Source of the DNA: Brachionus plicatilis
Lineage: Eukaryota; Rotifera; Eurotatoria; Ploima; Brachionidae
Direction: 5' to 3'
Assembly: GCA_010279815.1 (NCBI GenBank)
Contig: QEOQ01000345.1
Location: 405,556 to 469,555, forward strand
Length of the DNA: 64,000 bases
The position numbers were made by a program, and so were the translations under genes. This document shows positions 1-13,179 of the stretch, piece after piece; within the stretch, counting starts at the first letter, position 1, and every line of letters starts with the position of its first letter. The notes below the pieces were generated by a model, which saw only the letters and a program-made list of their open reading frames with translations, was not told the DNA's origin and did not search any database.

Positions 1-499
1 TTTGAAAATCGAAAGACTAGAGGACATTTTGAGGGTTTGAGGAAGTTCAAGGTCATGTGACTGCCTTTATCAGGAAGGCATGAACTGGAAAGCTGATCAT
101 GTATTTTTATACTAGACAGCCCAAAGTACCCCTGTGTAAAATTTTATGGAGATTGGTCAACCGCAACACATTTTTTGTTTCACTCTCCAGCCAGACTTCC
201 CAAGTCCTATTTTGGACTCGAGGGTTTCGGATCAAACACAATAAGGTTTTTTATTAACTATATTGGGACACGAGGTCCAAATCCAAAACTAAAACAACAA
301 CAAAATTAAATAATATAAACAAAAATTAAACTTAAATTAATAATAACTTAACTTAAAACTTACTTGAAATAACTTATGAAACATGTATATTAAAAAAAAC
401 AAAAACAATAATTTGGGCAAAACTGGCTTGCTTTTTCCTTTGACGTCTTTACTGTTCAGTAATTCTCTTCAAATTTGTTTACAAAATTTCGGCTAAAAA
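1..499. other. Edge region, possible mobile-element remnant
   Basis: No intact gene is visible. The first 240 bases have clearly more G and C than the following AT-rich sequence and look like the end of a dispersed element, but stop codons interrupt every frame I tried. The rest is low-complexity A/T sequence. I cannot assign a family. Confidence 0.3.
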
Positions 500-664
500 T
501 CAAAAATTCCATTTGAGATGCTTCAACCCTCGCAACCCATAGTTCGTCTTTAGCCTCTTCTTTTCTTCTTCACGAAGCCGTCTTTCTATGTGGACAATAA
601 GTCGCTCCTGAGAATCCAGGGTCTGATTGGTCACCTCTAGGTACTTTGCTTGTTGTGGTCCCCT
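500..664 (-). pseudogene. Degenerate coding fragment, charged coiled-coil-like tail
   Basis: On the minus strand a stop-free stretch of about 54 codons ends in TGA at 500-502 and follows an AG acceptor at 665-666. The peptide is rich in Glu, Arg and Lys with heptad-like spacing, including a run reading ERLIVHIERRLREEEKKR, so it looks like a coiled-coil or basic tail. Upstream on the same strand (about 665-889) the frames are broken and no matching exon can be joined. The base composition is less AT-rich than the surroundings, which suggests true former coding sequence. It could be the last exon of a transposon-associated regulator, but I do not recognise the family. Confidence 0.3.
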
Positions 665-2498
665 CTAGGTAAATTAGCTTGGTTGTGGTACCTTTCTTGA
701 TCCACAATTATTGTTAGAACAGTGTGCTGCACCTGACTCGAGATCGTTTGATGATGAGCTTCGGTTGGCAAACGTGTTGTTGATATATTTGACGTGACAG
801 TCGGTTATTTTTTTTGGTACGTTTTTCCATAGGTCCCTACATATATGGGGAATTCCACAAATTCTTTTGGAAATTCTGAATCCTTTCATTTTATTATGGG
901 GTTCTTGTGAGTTGCCTCCACTTTTTTATGCTACTGGGAGAATGTTTTTACAGCAGGTATGGAATTTTCTAGGGCTTTTAAAAAAAATTAAAAGTCTTTG
1001 CTCGGACTTTTGAAAAAAAAAAAGTTCGGACTTGGACTTGACCTGAGAATTGTGACTTTAAAGCAACTCTGGTTTTTATGACTCCCGAATCATAGTGTTG
1101 AGGGTTGTCGCTGGGAAAATTAAGCGTAAATTGATAGAGAATTAAGATTGTCTCAATGTTATTAATATAATTGTTTCTTTGGCTAGGAATGAATATTAGT
1201 TAAATATTGAGTTAGAATTGTTTAAATAAAAAATTGAACAAAAAAATTTACTCTTATCAAGAGACCAGAAAAGTGATTTCTTAGTTTGTTTTATTTGGAA
1301 AATTTTTGATCTTATAATCTAGAAAAATGTCTTTGATTTGTTTAATTTAACTTATTGATTTGGATTCAAATAGATTTTTATAAAATTTTTGAAAGAATTT
1401 AATAAATCGATTTATTTATATAATTTTTTATAATTAGGCAATTTTGTTTCACTTAAAACCCATCTAAAATTTTTGATGCTCTTAAATGTCCCGATTGATA
1501 ATTATGATGAAAACCTTATGATAGAAAAAAATTTGTATTTCACAATGGTTAATTATAAATTAAAATTTTAAGAAGAATTTTTGCAGGCTTATTATAAAGA
1601 GATTGAAAAAAGACGATAAAAATATAAAATTAATTTTTAATTGATATTTAATATCGGCAAAATGAATTTATTTGTGAGATAATTTAAAAAAATAAACTAA
1701 TTTTTTTCGATTATTGAATAATAAAAGGAAAGTAACTATGTTCAAATCAAAAATAAAATTTATTTAATTAAATATTTAATAAATTTCAATTTTTTTCCTG
1801 TTATTCATCGAAAATTTAACAAACAATTATATAATTTGAAATGACAAATATTATTTTAAAGTCGATTAATAATTTATATTTTTAACTGCAAAGAAAATCA
1901 ATATCGATGTCAAATATTCTAATAGAATAAAGAAATTCACTCGTTAAAAGCTATTAATTTAAAAAAAAAAAATTTCATTCTCATTTAATAAAAAAAAAGT
2001 TCACTTCTTTTACTTTAAAAAGATTAGTTGAAAAACAAAAATATTTATTTTTTTTAATTTCATTTTCAATAATTAAAAAAAAAAGAGATTAAGCATTTGT
2101 TTTAGTGGTTCTAAGCTTTTTGATTGAAAAGCGCAGCCTTCATAATTATTTGATCTTTTGATTAACACATAGCATCAAAGAGTCATTTTTATTATTTAAA
2201 AAATAAAATAATCCTCTATGTAAAAAGTAATTATCAAAATTAAATTTTGATGCATTTTTGAAAGTTTGATCGTCATATGTGTTTATTTAACTCAAAGTTA
2301 AAGTAACTACCTTAGACTAAATCCGTTACTGACATTATTTCATTTTTATCAGATTTTCTTCTTTCAAAAATTTTAATAGTTTTTTTACAATTTAAATAAA
2401 AAAAAGTGATTAAACGATTTCAGTCAGGTAACAGTTAATATTAAATACTTGGGAAATTCGAGAAAATGTTTATCCAAATTTGATAAAATATAATTTAA
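665..2498. other. AT-rich spacer without recognisable gene
   Basis: Apart from a copy of the GTCCGGAC repeat family near 970-1070 (listed separately), this stretch is A/T-rich simple sequence with stops in all frames. Nothing else is supported. Confidence 0.6.
970..1070. repeat. Copy of the GTCCGGAC short inverted-repeat family
   Basis: An imperfect inverted repeat has AAAGTCTTTGCTCGGACTTT-like left half and a right half with TTCGGACTTGGACTTG ending in GCAACTCT. Related copies lie at 12935-13179, 37126-37226, 40237-40437 and, truncated, 47641-47692. This copy is diverged. It has no coding capacity and is best read as a non-autonomous mobile element. Confidence 0.55.
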
Positions 2499-3001
2499 GC
2501 CTAAGACAGGATCCGGGATTTACCATGTGGTAAACCCAGGAATTTGTCGTTTTACCGCACCATAAACTGATTCATAAACGCGAAAAAAAAAATTAAAATA
2601 AGCATTTAAATGCCGTTATAGGTCGATTTTAATTTAAAAGTTTCGAAACAACCGCATGCGGTAAAATTAAGTTTTTAAGGAAAAAAAAACATTTTTTAAA
2701 AAAAGAAAAAAATTGATTAAAAATTGGTTCAAAAAAAAAGCGTAGAAAAAAAGAAAAAAGAAAAATTGCAAAACCAACTTTTTTAAATTTTTTTCTTTTT
2801 TTAAAAAATGTTTTTTTTTCCTTAAAAACTTAATTTTACCGCATGCGGTTGTTTCGAAACTTTTAAATTAAAATCGACCTATAACGGCATTTAAATGCTT
2901 ATTTTAATTTTTTTTTTCGCGGTTATGAATCAGTTTATGGTGCGGTAAAACGACAAATTCCTGGGTTTACCACATGGTAAATCCCGGATCCTGTCTTAGG
3001 C
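2499..3001. mobile_element. Long near-perfect palindrome (foldback/MITE-type element)
   Basis: The sequence from GCCTAAGACAGG at 2499 is repeated as its reverse complement, ending CCTGTCTTAGGC at 3001. Arms of about 210 bases match almost base for base (one clear mismatch in the CGCG block near 2580 and 2920) around an A/T-rich spacer of roughly 70-80 bases centred near 2750. Each arm contains shorter palindromes, for example ACCGCATGCGGT and TACCATGTGGTA. There is no open frame of note. This structure is typical of foldback or MITE elements. I could not define a target-site duplication. Confidence 0.8.
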
Positions 3002-6000
3002 GCGAAAAATCTTTTTAATTCAATTTTAATTTTTTTTACATGAAATGACTGGGATTAGCCGCATTGCGGTAGTTGTAGGGCTTGGTATTAACTGCTGCGC
3101 CTATGCGCAAGGGTTTACGGTACTTTGGAAGTCTGCAAAATCTTTACCAGTTAATTACGTTTTATTTCTAATACTATTAGATAGCGTTCAATTTTGCAGA
3201 ATTCCGACAGATTTTGCAGACTTAGGTGAAACAAAAGTTTTTTTCTCATTGTTTCATCCGCGGAACAAGTTTTTGAAAATTAGTGCAGAAAAAATTTTTC
3301 CCTTTTGTTTTTGAAATGTACGAAATTCTCAATAATTTAAAATTTTTCTTTTCTTTTTATAAATTTTCAAAATTATTTTTAATAAAAATACATGAAAAAA
3401 AATTTTAATTCTGGTCTTAGTATAAACATGAATATCAATAAATGATTAGATTATTAATTAAATCTTAGAAAATAATTATATTTATTTCTGCTTAAATTGT
3501 GTGTTTATTTTTATATTAAAGGTAAAAATTAAATTTTAATATCAAAAATCTTAACAAAAAAAAAACAATAGCGAGTTCTATAAGAGAGTTTTAAAGGGTA
3601 AAAATAGCCAACAATCAATTATCGAATATTTAAATTTTAATGCAAGTTGATTAGGAATAACCTTTGAAGCGATATGTTTATTATCATTAAATAAATAAAC
3701 TAAATCAGCATGTTATCATTTTTATCAATTACAATAATTTGTAGATGGCATGTTTTAATTGTAACCCGTAGTGTAGATCGATATTTCACAAAATTGAGCA
3801 AAAACTTTTCATAAATAAAAAAAAAACCAATTTATTTTCGAACAAATATTAGCTTAATATTTTTCAATAAAAAAATCATTATTTCCACAGAAGCGATGAG
3901 GAAAAATCATGAATAACTATTTAAAAGTTTTATCTGTCCATCCGGTCATGAATAAATCAATATCTACAATGAAATGGCATCGCAGAACTCAGCGAAACCC
4001 TCTAGTTACGAAACAAGAATAGATAATTTGAAGTCAAGAGGATACAATCAATATTTAAATTCATGATTTGAGCACGAATTAGGAAATGCCAACCAGAGTC
4101 ACATTTAGACTCTAATTTATTCGGACTTAATCTCCAAAGTTTCGAGAAAATTTTTTCTCTAGCTATAGGCCAGTAGCCAATATTTCAAAATATTTGCATG
4201 CATTTCAATTGTCGTCTGATACAAAGTATTCCTTTTAATTAGGTTAAATATTTGAGATTAACATGATTTGTACGAGCTAATTCAATTTGCATGAAACCAG
4301 GCTACGCACTTGAACATTTTAGTTGTAATTAATCCAAGTCAAACTTTTGTTTGTAATTAAAATCGAGCAAGTTTAATACGAACAATCATCTCTAAGCACA
4401 ATCTCGGTAAATTAATTTTAGTTTTGAAAATTAGTGCAAATAAAATTTAGTGTTATTTTTTAAATTCTTTATTCTCATGCAAATCTCAGATTGATATGGA
4501 CTATGATGCACAATGTCATAGAAACATATGATTAGTTCTGAAATTAAAATTCAATTATTAATGAATCATTGAAAATTAATACAAACTAGATTCATGCAAA
4601 AATGTCTTGGGCTAGAAAAAACAGTCTGTAAACTTTGCTATTCCTTCCAAGGATTCGGCAGTGGTATGCTCTTATCGCATATAAGTTTTCAACTGCGATC
4701 AAATTTTTTATTTAAGGCTATTTATTTATCAATTTGAGACTAAAAAAATATTTAGATTCAAAAATCGATATTTATCTATTTTGTTTTTTTTTTCATAGAA
4801 AGAAAACTTAAGAAAATGTAAAAGAAAAATTTAAAAAGTTCACCCATACTTAATGCTTTATTTTTAAGTTTTAAAATTTATTATTAAGTGAGTTGTCAAA
4901 ATTAATGTGAATATATTTTGGAGATCGTTTTTCGAATAGAACAATTTAAATTTTATTTTAATATTTATTAATAAAAAAACAAAAAGAGACAATTTTACAG
5001 TGTTTTTGTGAATAACTTTTAATTTATTAAATTAAAATTAAATTATTAAATTACAGCGAATAAGTAACGCTGGTAGATGGGCCTTTTTTAATTAAACAGA
5101 TAAGGTAAAAATATTTTAATCGATTTGTTTTATCACTAAAAGTTGAATTTTTACTTTTTGTTTTTTGAGTTTAATTGTTGCTTAAATGTTCAATAAAATT
5201 ATCAAAATTTTATCTTCTTTCTATTGTCTGTATTAATAATTTGTAAATGTAAAATTTAAGAGATAACCCAATAGATAATTTATTGTAAATTAAAATAAAA
5301 AAAATGTTTAAATTTTTATTAAATAAAAGAATTAATTTACTAAATAAATTTTATTGTGAATTTTTGGACAAAAAATAACAGAAAAAAAGAGAAAAAATCT
5401 CAAATCTATTTTATTTAAAAACCCAAAATTGTCTCTGTAAATTGTATTTAATGATGCATTCAGTATATCAACTAAATCCAGTCACTAAAAAGGATCCATA
5501 CATATTAAAAATTTCAATTTTCAATTAGAGTTACTTCAGAAGATGGATCTTTGTAAAATACTGAATGTATAAGTTAATAAAATTTCTCTAAAATCTATGT
5601 AATCAAAAAGCTAAAATTGGAAAATAAATCAAGGGGAATTGAATTATAATTATTGAATCGAATCGTAGATTGATAAAAATGTTCCATTAATTCCAAAATT
5701 AAATATTTTATTGAATATTTTATTAAGGTTCATTAAGATAGCAAGAATTTTTTAAATAAAAAATTAAATTTTTATTTATTATAAAATATGATATTCAATT
5801 AATTTAGGGTATTTTGAATGTAAGTATTAAAAAATTTTTTGAAATTTTTTTTCAAACAAATTTTTATTTCGATACTCTTAACTAATCAACAATAAAAATA
5901 TTTACATGGTTTGAAATTAAAAGAAATAAATCAGTCAAAAAAATTTCGATTTTTTTAAACACGTATTTAAGAAATGAAACTTATCTGAGTTCGCAGATAG

Positions 6001-7227
6001 ATTTTAATTTATTTAGTTAATATTTCTACCTAAATTTATTTTGAGTCCATATTTAATTATAAAATAGAGGTTCATTTTGTTTTTTTAAAAGCTTATTTAA
6101 ATTTTTATTCAAATAAATTGCTTACATTAAAATAATTGCTTTATAATATTAAAATTCTCTAATGCAAAATAATGCTTAGGTTAAGATAAATGAGCCAAAA
6201 ATTCTCTCAGCCATTTTTTGTAAATGAATTAAATAAATTTAAATAAAAGATTTTTTCTGATTTCAAAAAAATTATTATTCAATGCTTTTCTTTGATATAA
6301 AAAAGCAGTAAAATATTTTAGACATCTTAGGGAATATTTCAAAAATATTACTAATATTTTTACAAATACAAAATTAAGTAAATAAATGCAAATTTTCATG
6401 GCATAATTTTTTAGGGCTTTGTCAAAAATAAAATAAACATTCCTTAAAAAGCACTTGAGCTTAGTTAGAGAATCAAGAATAAAGCATATTCAAAAATAAG
6501 TCAAATCAAAAATTTTTTAAAAACTTTTATTAAAAAAGAACAATTTCTAATCATTTGTATTCCAAATTAATTTTATTGAGAATATTTCATTTTTTATTTA
6601 GGTTTAAGTTAACACTGAATGAAATTAAAAATTTTCTTAAAAAATTTTATGAATGGCAGCAAAAGAACTAATTTATTTTCTCAAGCTTACAATGATTAAT
6701 TTTTAAAGAATATTAAAAAAAGATTAATATTAAGAAATATTATGTGATTTAAAAGTTAATTAACAAGTCATTTTTTTACTATTCAAATTAATGAGACAGG
6801 TTCGAATGACAAATTTAATTAGAAATAAATCTTGTAATTAAGGATTATGTAACAAAGCAAAAAACTAGGGAGCAATTTTAAAATTTATACGCTTGGAATA
6901 TGTTGTAACGAAAATTATCTAATTAGATTTAATAACAGCTTTTGCTTCTGCTATATTTCAATACTGGAATATATATCATTGATTAATTAAAAGATCAAGA
7001 ATGATTTAAATAATTAATATCCGACCATTATAAACCAACAGGAAATAGTTATATATCCACTTTGAATCACTTTTTCAATAATCAATTTATTTTCACTCGT
7101 GAATAAAAGAATAATAAAAATTGTTAAATTTATTTTTTAATTCTCTTAAAATATTAGATTTCTTTGTTGATCGTTTTTTGTGATTCTATATTAAAAAATT
7201 ACTCAATCAAATTGAATTCGAATTATC
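3002..7227. other. AT-rich intergenic region
   Basis: About 4.2 kb with no gene I can support. A short, less AT-rich island at about 3045-3260 has an 89-codon open frame without recognisable features. The rest is A/T-rich with many homopolymer runs. The promoter of the gene starting at 7228 must lie at the right-hand end, but I see no diagnostic core element. Confidence 0.6.
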
Positions 7228-10200
7228 ATGGATTTAACAATCAAAATTGAAGATATGAATCATGCAAGCAAAAATCCGCACAATATTGAAAATTATATGA
7301 ATCAAAAAGTAAGTAAAATTGATTGATTGATACTATTTATTTTTATATATATAAAACTCTAAGTTTTTTAAGCTCGATTATAGAGCCTATTGTTTGTCTT
7401 GATAAATAAATTATTCTGTCCTAATATTTACTAGTTTAGAAGACTGTGTTTGTCATGAAAAACACGATTAAATATTTATTCTCAAAAAAAACTTTATAGG
7501 TTTAAAGATAAATAATTATTATTAAATGGGAAGTCAAAAATTAATTTTCAATTTTAAAAGCATCTGCTTTTGCTTTCAATTTAAATCTCAAATTCTAAAT
7601 CAATAGAATATTCTTTTTGTTTTTTGAACAGGATTTAAAAATGTTTCAAAATACTAAGTAACTTTTTTTTTTTTAAATCTATTTGAGTTCATTAAGTATT
7701 ACAAGACTTTGTAACTGGAAAATATTGAAATTTTAATAACTATGTAGAAAATAATTGAAAAGGTTTCCTTTTTTTTTCTTTTAATATTTTTCATGATTGT
7801 AATTATTTTTACTATCTAATCATAATCAGAGAATAAATATTGTCAAAATTTTTCATATTGAATTATAAAACTGATCTAGTGATTAAATTCCAAAAAGCTT
7901 TTGCTAAATATTTGAGGTAAAAACAAGAAATTTGAATAGCAAAATCTTTTTTTTTTTAAAAACTGAAAATTATTTTTGTCAATTTTTTTTCTAATATTAT
8001 AATACACTCAAAAAAGAGGGTTCAAACGAAGGCTAAGTGCCATTCGGACGTTCCCGGGATTTACTCCCAAACTATTTAAAAAAAGGTTAAAAATTTTAAA
8101 ATTTTATTATGGAATAAAAAAATGAAATAAAATGATTCTTAGTGTAAAATCCAAAAGGCTAATTAATTATGTATTTAATTTAAAGAACTAACCAAATTTC
8201 AAAAAATTGCTGCTCGTAAAATATTCTAATGTAGTATTTTAAAAGAAAGTCATCATTTTTTTGAAGATTTAAATTTAATTTACATACTTAAACTAGTTTT
8301 TCTCAGTTGAATTTTGTTTGATTAATTATTTGAAAATTTTTCGACTAAAATTAGATTTTTATCTATTCCAAAATATTAAATTCCAAGTGCAGTCAATTGA
8401 AATTAATTACTTAAATAATTTTAAGTTATGAATGTAATTTTATTCCAGTTTTAACTCACTTTTTAGATGTCTTTCGGAACTTTTGGTGGTATTGACTGGA
8501 CTTTCTGCAGTATTTGTCTCTTTTATGATTAAATTTTATATCATTTATTCCCCACGTAGGCGTTTTCTTCTTCACCAAAGGCTTTAGGCAAAAATAAAAA
8601 TGACACGTTATCAATACTCTTACATTAATCAAAACATATTATTGATATTTTCTTACTTTCTCTAAGGAAGATGCAAAATATCACTTTTCTTAAAAATTTT
8701 CTCAGTTTACCAGGTCTTGTTTTTACACCTGCCCAACTCTTGTTCGATTTTCAGATGGTTTGATTAATTTTTATTTATATTTCAACCACATAAATTTAAC
8801 TCTGTTTAAAATTTAAATAGTTTAAAATTTTCTATACAAATATGCTAAGGGGTGGATAGAGAAAACAAACTGATTAGATTAGTATTGATAAGATCATTTC
8901 TCTAAATTTCTCTAAATAACTTAATCGAAACACGCTCTAAAGTTCTGATCAAAAAATTTTTTATCAAAAAATTTTTTATCAAAAAATCAAACCACCAACA
9001 ATTAAGATCAGACCTGTATGAATTTAACTTGTTAGATGAAACTTTAAACGCTAAGTTTACTTCGCTCTACTTAGACTTCAAAACAATAGTTTCTACATAA
9101 AAACCTATTAACTAAAAACCATAAACTTATTTTATTTTATTAGAAAAATTTTCATTTAACTCATTTTATTTACTAACGCTGGGCTAAAAAGAAGCACTAA
9201 GTTCCATTCTGAGCAGCCTGAGGTTCTCCTCGAATTTATTTAGAAAATAAATAAATAAATTTCTCTAAATTCAATCAACTGATAATTCAAATAAAATAAA
9301 ATCTGTCAAAAATATTTTTTTAAATGTTAATCAACACCTAAAAATTCTTTTTTACTTTACTAAATGTGTTCTTAACTTTTTAATTGATTTTCATTTTAAA
9401 TTTTTGTGATTTAACTCTTTTTTAATAAAAAAAATTAAATCCAAAAGATGAATATAAAAATTTAAAAAAATATCTAGAAACTTTCAAGAGTCAATAATTA
9501 CAAAGTTACATTTTTGTATAACAAAAAATTAATTTTAAATGAAAAAAGGAGAATATTTATTAAAATTATTGACTTAAATTTTTTATATAACTTTTTGATT
9601 GTTTAATTTTGATTTAAAAAAATAATTTATGTGATTTTCACATTTCAATTAATTTATTTTATCTGTTTTTCATCATTTTGAATTAAGAGTTTTCTTTTTA
9701 AGCGTGAATCACATTTTTATGTATTTTAATCTTTCTTTATTTGTTTTTAATCCTCACCCGCGAAATTCTTGCAGAGACTAAATTTAGATGATACAATTTA
9801 TGAATGAGCTTATAAATTTTGCAGAACAAATTTTAAACTTAAAATTAATTTAAATTTTTTGTCCCAAAATTCAAAATTTTGTGAAGAAATGCAAAAAAAA
9901 AAAATTTAACTTATAATAACAGCTTTTTTTTGTCAAAGAATTACATTAGTAACTTTTTTTATTTAAATTTTTATTTTTATCAAGATTGACAAAATTCTCT
10001 CCTTGGCATCTATTTATAATACACGAAACCTGGAACTTAATAGTCGAATAATACTAAACTTGACAAAATGTACCGAGAGTATGAGCACACTTACCCAAAA
10101 CTCTTGCAAATCACTTCAAAATGTCTTAAGCGGAATCATATTTGAAGAATGGTACGAAATATTCGAACTGAGTCAGGCAAGCACTTCGAACTATGATGAA

Positions 10201-11790
10201 TTCTCACTGGAAATATTTAATCGCCGATTAGTGTCAAGACGCTTTGCTCAAGAAGCTTTCATGAATATTGCCAATGCTAAAATGGACCCTAAATCCAAAT
10301 CAGCATTTCAAATAATTTTGATTATTTCCAATCTATCAGAAACAATTGTTTCAAGATATATCCAAAATTTGGACATTAAAACTAATCTCAACCTTTTACA
10401 CCTAATAAAAGACACTTTGGACAAAATCGAACCAAGTGTATTCACCGAACTTGGCGGCCTTGCAGCAATAATTGAATTAATCGAAGTTATTTGGATTTTC
10501 AATTTTAAAAAAGTGGATTTTTTTATTCAACTTACTTCAATTGGCATCAAAATCCTGAATAATTTAATTAAAAATTCAAACATTTCCATAAATCATAGAT
10601 GGTTTTTGAGTGCACTTAAAAAATGTTTATCTAATCCACTATTGGTCTATGATACCACAATTTTGCTTAACACTCTATCTAAAACAGAGTCCAGAATTTT
10701 AAAAGATTCAGATTTTAGTGAAATTTATGTCGATTTATTTTCCAATAATCGACTAGATTTAGTAACTATTAGAACAATTCTAATTATGTTACACAATTTA
10801 AGTCTTTTCTATCCAAACAAAATAAAAATATGTGAAAAATTAAAACTAAAAAATTTGACCAATTTATTTTCAAAATCAAATGAAAAATTAGATGACGTGC
10901 TATTGAAGCTTTTGAAGTCACTTTCAAATCAACTGGAGGCTTCGATGGCACTAGAACTGTTCAAAAACTTGTCTGATACTCTTTTGAAAAGCTCAAATAT
11001 GGTTTTGGTGAGTGCTACTTGTGAAGTCATATGGTTACTGGTATCTAGAATTGATAAGTCAGGATGTGAAGAATTAATTAGTTTGGACATAGATTCAAAA
11101 TTTAAGTCATTAATTAATTCTACTAATGAATTCATATCATCTTGCTGTTTGGCAATAGTAAAAAATTTGTATTCAATTGGTGAGTACAGAGCGGAGCCAG
11201 AGGCGAATGCGGATTTTTTGTCTAGTCCGTCAAGGCTTTCAATGTCTTCAAGTTTACTCTCGACCTCATCGTCAGGCTCCAATTGCATTATCTTGACCAA
11301 TAGGCACAAAAAACATGCGATAGAAGAAGAAAAAGAGCTATTTAAACAATTAAATTTACCTTCAGACTCATCCGAGTCAATTTCTTCAGCCGAATCCTCT
11401 TCTTCAAATGATACCTATTACCTAAACGATTCGGACCGAAGTTTAGAAGACATTCAAAAGGAAATAAAAATTCAGGTTGAGCAAATAAAATGCAAGTCTA
11501 TTATTAAGACAGATAGTAATAACGTGACTAAGCATGTTACCTTTAATATGGATTGTAATGATGAAATATTGATAGAAATAGACGCCAGCTCGACTGAATC
11601 GTTGAGCCGACAACAAGAATTGATAAATTTGAATTATAAGCCAGAATCTTTGGTTTATTTAAATTTTTTGAACCGTTCTAGAAGATATCAGGAAAAGAGA
11701 GGACCAATTAATTCGTCCAGCTGTAAATCTGTATCCCCTGTTCGAGATCAAAAATTTCTAAAGATCACAAAATTAAATAGCTTGGGTTAA
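7228..11790 (+). CDS. Unrecognised helical-repeat (ARM-like) protein with Ser-rich tail
   Basis: The main exon is open from an AG acceptor (AG at 9983-9984) to TAA at 11788-11790. No ATG precedes 10081 in this frame, so an upstream exon is needed if the N-terminus is longer. A good candidate is 7228-7308: ATG, 27 codons, then GTAAGT in phase 0, which joins the acceptor in phase 0 across a 2.7-kb intron. That join is inference; the simplest alternative start is ATG 10081. The protein would be about 629 aa. Its first ~400 residues are runs of Leu/Ile-rich helices with Asn, resembling Armadillo/HEAT solenoids but without a clear signature. The last ~200 are Ser/Asp/Glu-rich and hold KHVTF (11530-11544), which fits the RVxF consensus for protein phosphatase 1 docking. 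I do not recognise the family. Confidence 0.55.
7309..9984. other. Putative long intron, AT-rich, with two related short repeats
   Basis: If the exon join proposed for the flanking gene is right, this is one intron. It holds A/T-rich sequence, a short tandem ATCAAAAAATTTTTT near 8950-8985, and two loosely similar GC-richer segments (about 8020-8080 and 9175-9235, both with CTAAGT.CCATTC). No coding exon was recognised in it. Confidence 0.4.
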
Positions 11791-12640
11791 TAAATGAAAA
11801 AAAAAAATAATTTTATAAGTAATGTTGATGACAGTGTTGAGATAAAAATGGTCTAAAATTCAAAAATTTTTATTGTAATTTTAATTAATATTTATTTTTA
11901 ATTTTTAATATTTAATAAAATGGCTTTAAATTTTTTTTGTAACTTGAGTTAATTTTTAATCAATTAAATAAATTTACTTTATAAAAATACTACATTCATA
12001 TATAAAAAAAAATTTGACGATTTAATGTGAAGTTTTGACAAGCAAGTTCACAAAAATCGCACTAAGTGTTTTTCTCTCATTTTATCTAATAACAAAATTT
12101 TTATTTCCCGGGTAAATCACAAGATGAATTTGAAAAACTCTGTAATACTTACTTTTGATGAGTTTAAAGAAGTTCTTTTGCTTTTTGATGAAGATGATGA
12201 TCAAGAAGAGTCTATCAAGAAGATGGTGAGGAATACGTGTATGCAAAGTCATTATTTGGATCGTTAAAGAATATTGGATCTGAAAAAGACCTGATTTTAA
12301 TTTTTTGATTTGGACGATGAAGAGGACTGCACTGAAGATTCAACATTCGCAAAAACAGAATCATTAACTGTTAAATTGATGAAAAAATAAATGATGAATT
12401 TGAGAAGAGTTTTGAATTTTATTTTCTGATTACAAAAAATTTATTTTTATTTACAGTGCTAAAGAAATACAATGCAAACACCATTTTCTAAAGTAATTTT
12501 ACGTATTGTAGTAGAGCGTCGAACAAAAGAGAGTTAGCTTCATTTGAATTTAGTCAATTAAAAATATAACAAGACTGAATTACTAGATAATACAAAACAC
12601 GATGTTTAAATACATCATATCATACGACCATACAACAGTA
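11791..12640. other. Intergenic spacer with a short coding scrap
   Basis: Downstream of the TAA at 11790 an AATAAA occurs within a few bases, a likely polyadenylation signal. At 12124-12267 an ATG-led stretch of 47 codons encodes an acidic peptide (DEFKEVLLLFDEDDDQEES) and is followed by frame-broken acidic sequence to about 12390. It looks like a decayed gene fragment. I cannot name its source. Confidence 0.35.
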
Positions 12641-12919
12641 TTATTTGGTAAGATTAATCATACATCAAATGTAGTTCGTAAAAAAATGTAACTTTACAAA
12701 ATCTGTCGTAATTATAAAATATTGGACATTTTGGAAAATCCCAAAAAATGCTTAGATTGAAGAAAAAGTGCGTATTCGAGTCTTTTTTGGTGGGGATAAG
12801 CTCAAATACGCACTTTTTCTTCAATGTAAGCATTTTTTGGGATTTTCCAAAATATTACGTAAAATTACATTTTTTTACGAACTACATTTGATGTAAAATT
12901 TTATAATCTTACCAAATAA
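12641..12919. mobile_element. Inverted-repeat element (MITE-type), 279 bp
   Basis: TTATTTGGTAAGATTA at 12641-12656 is the exact reverse complement of the sequence at 12904-12919. Similarity continues inward through a block around ACTACATTTGATGTA, GGGATTTTCCAAAAT and AAGAAAAAGTGCGTATT, towards a centre near 12780. There is no coding capacity. The long, imperfect but continuous pairing fits a non-autonomous DNA element. Confidence 0.75.
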
Positions 12920-12934
12920 AACCTAAAATTACAC

Positions 12935-13179
12935 AGAGTTGTCTAAAAGTCCCAAAAAAAAGTCTAAGTCCGGACTTTTTTTCTAAAGTCAAATTTAAAA
13001 AATAAAAAGTCCGAACAACATGAATTTTTTACCATTACAGATAGTTATTGTGACGGCTGAACGTTCCTTCTCCGTTTAAGGTAATTAATGTGGTGGCCTA
13101 GTAAAAGTCAAAGTCACTAAAATTAAAGCCCAAGTCCGGACTTGGACTAGACTTGAGACTTTTGACTTTTAATCAACTT
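12935..13179. mobile_element. GTCCGGAC-family inverted-repeat element
   Basis: It starts AGAGTTGTCTAAAAGTCCC and ends with GACTTTTAATCAACTT, with AAGTCCGGACTT motifs inside both halves. The same ends and core occur at 37126-37226. It abuts the previous inverted-repeat element with only about 15 bases between them. There is no coding capacity. Confidence 0.6.

Noticed and set aside
3045..3314. 89-codon plus-strand frame after the long palindrome
   Set aside because: The composition changes midway to A/T noise, no motif is visible, and it begins close to an element boundary.
8020..9235. Two loosely similar segments considered as long terminal repeats
   Set aside because: Similarity is limited to scattered short matches, with no coding sequence, primer site or duplication between them.
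10929..11309. 126-codon minus-strand frame inside the solenoid-protein exon
   Set aside because: Antisense to a longer, better-supported exon; no recognisable motif or splice context.
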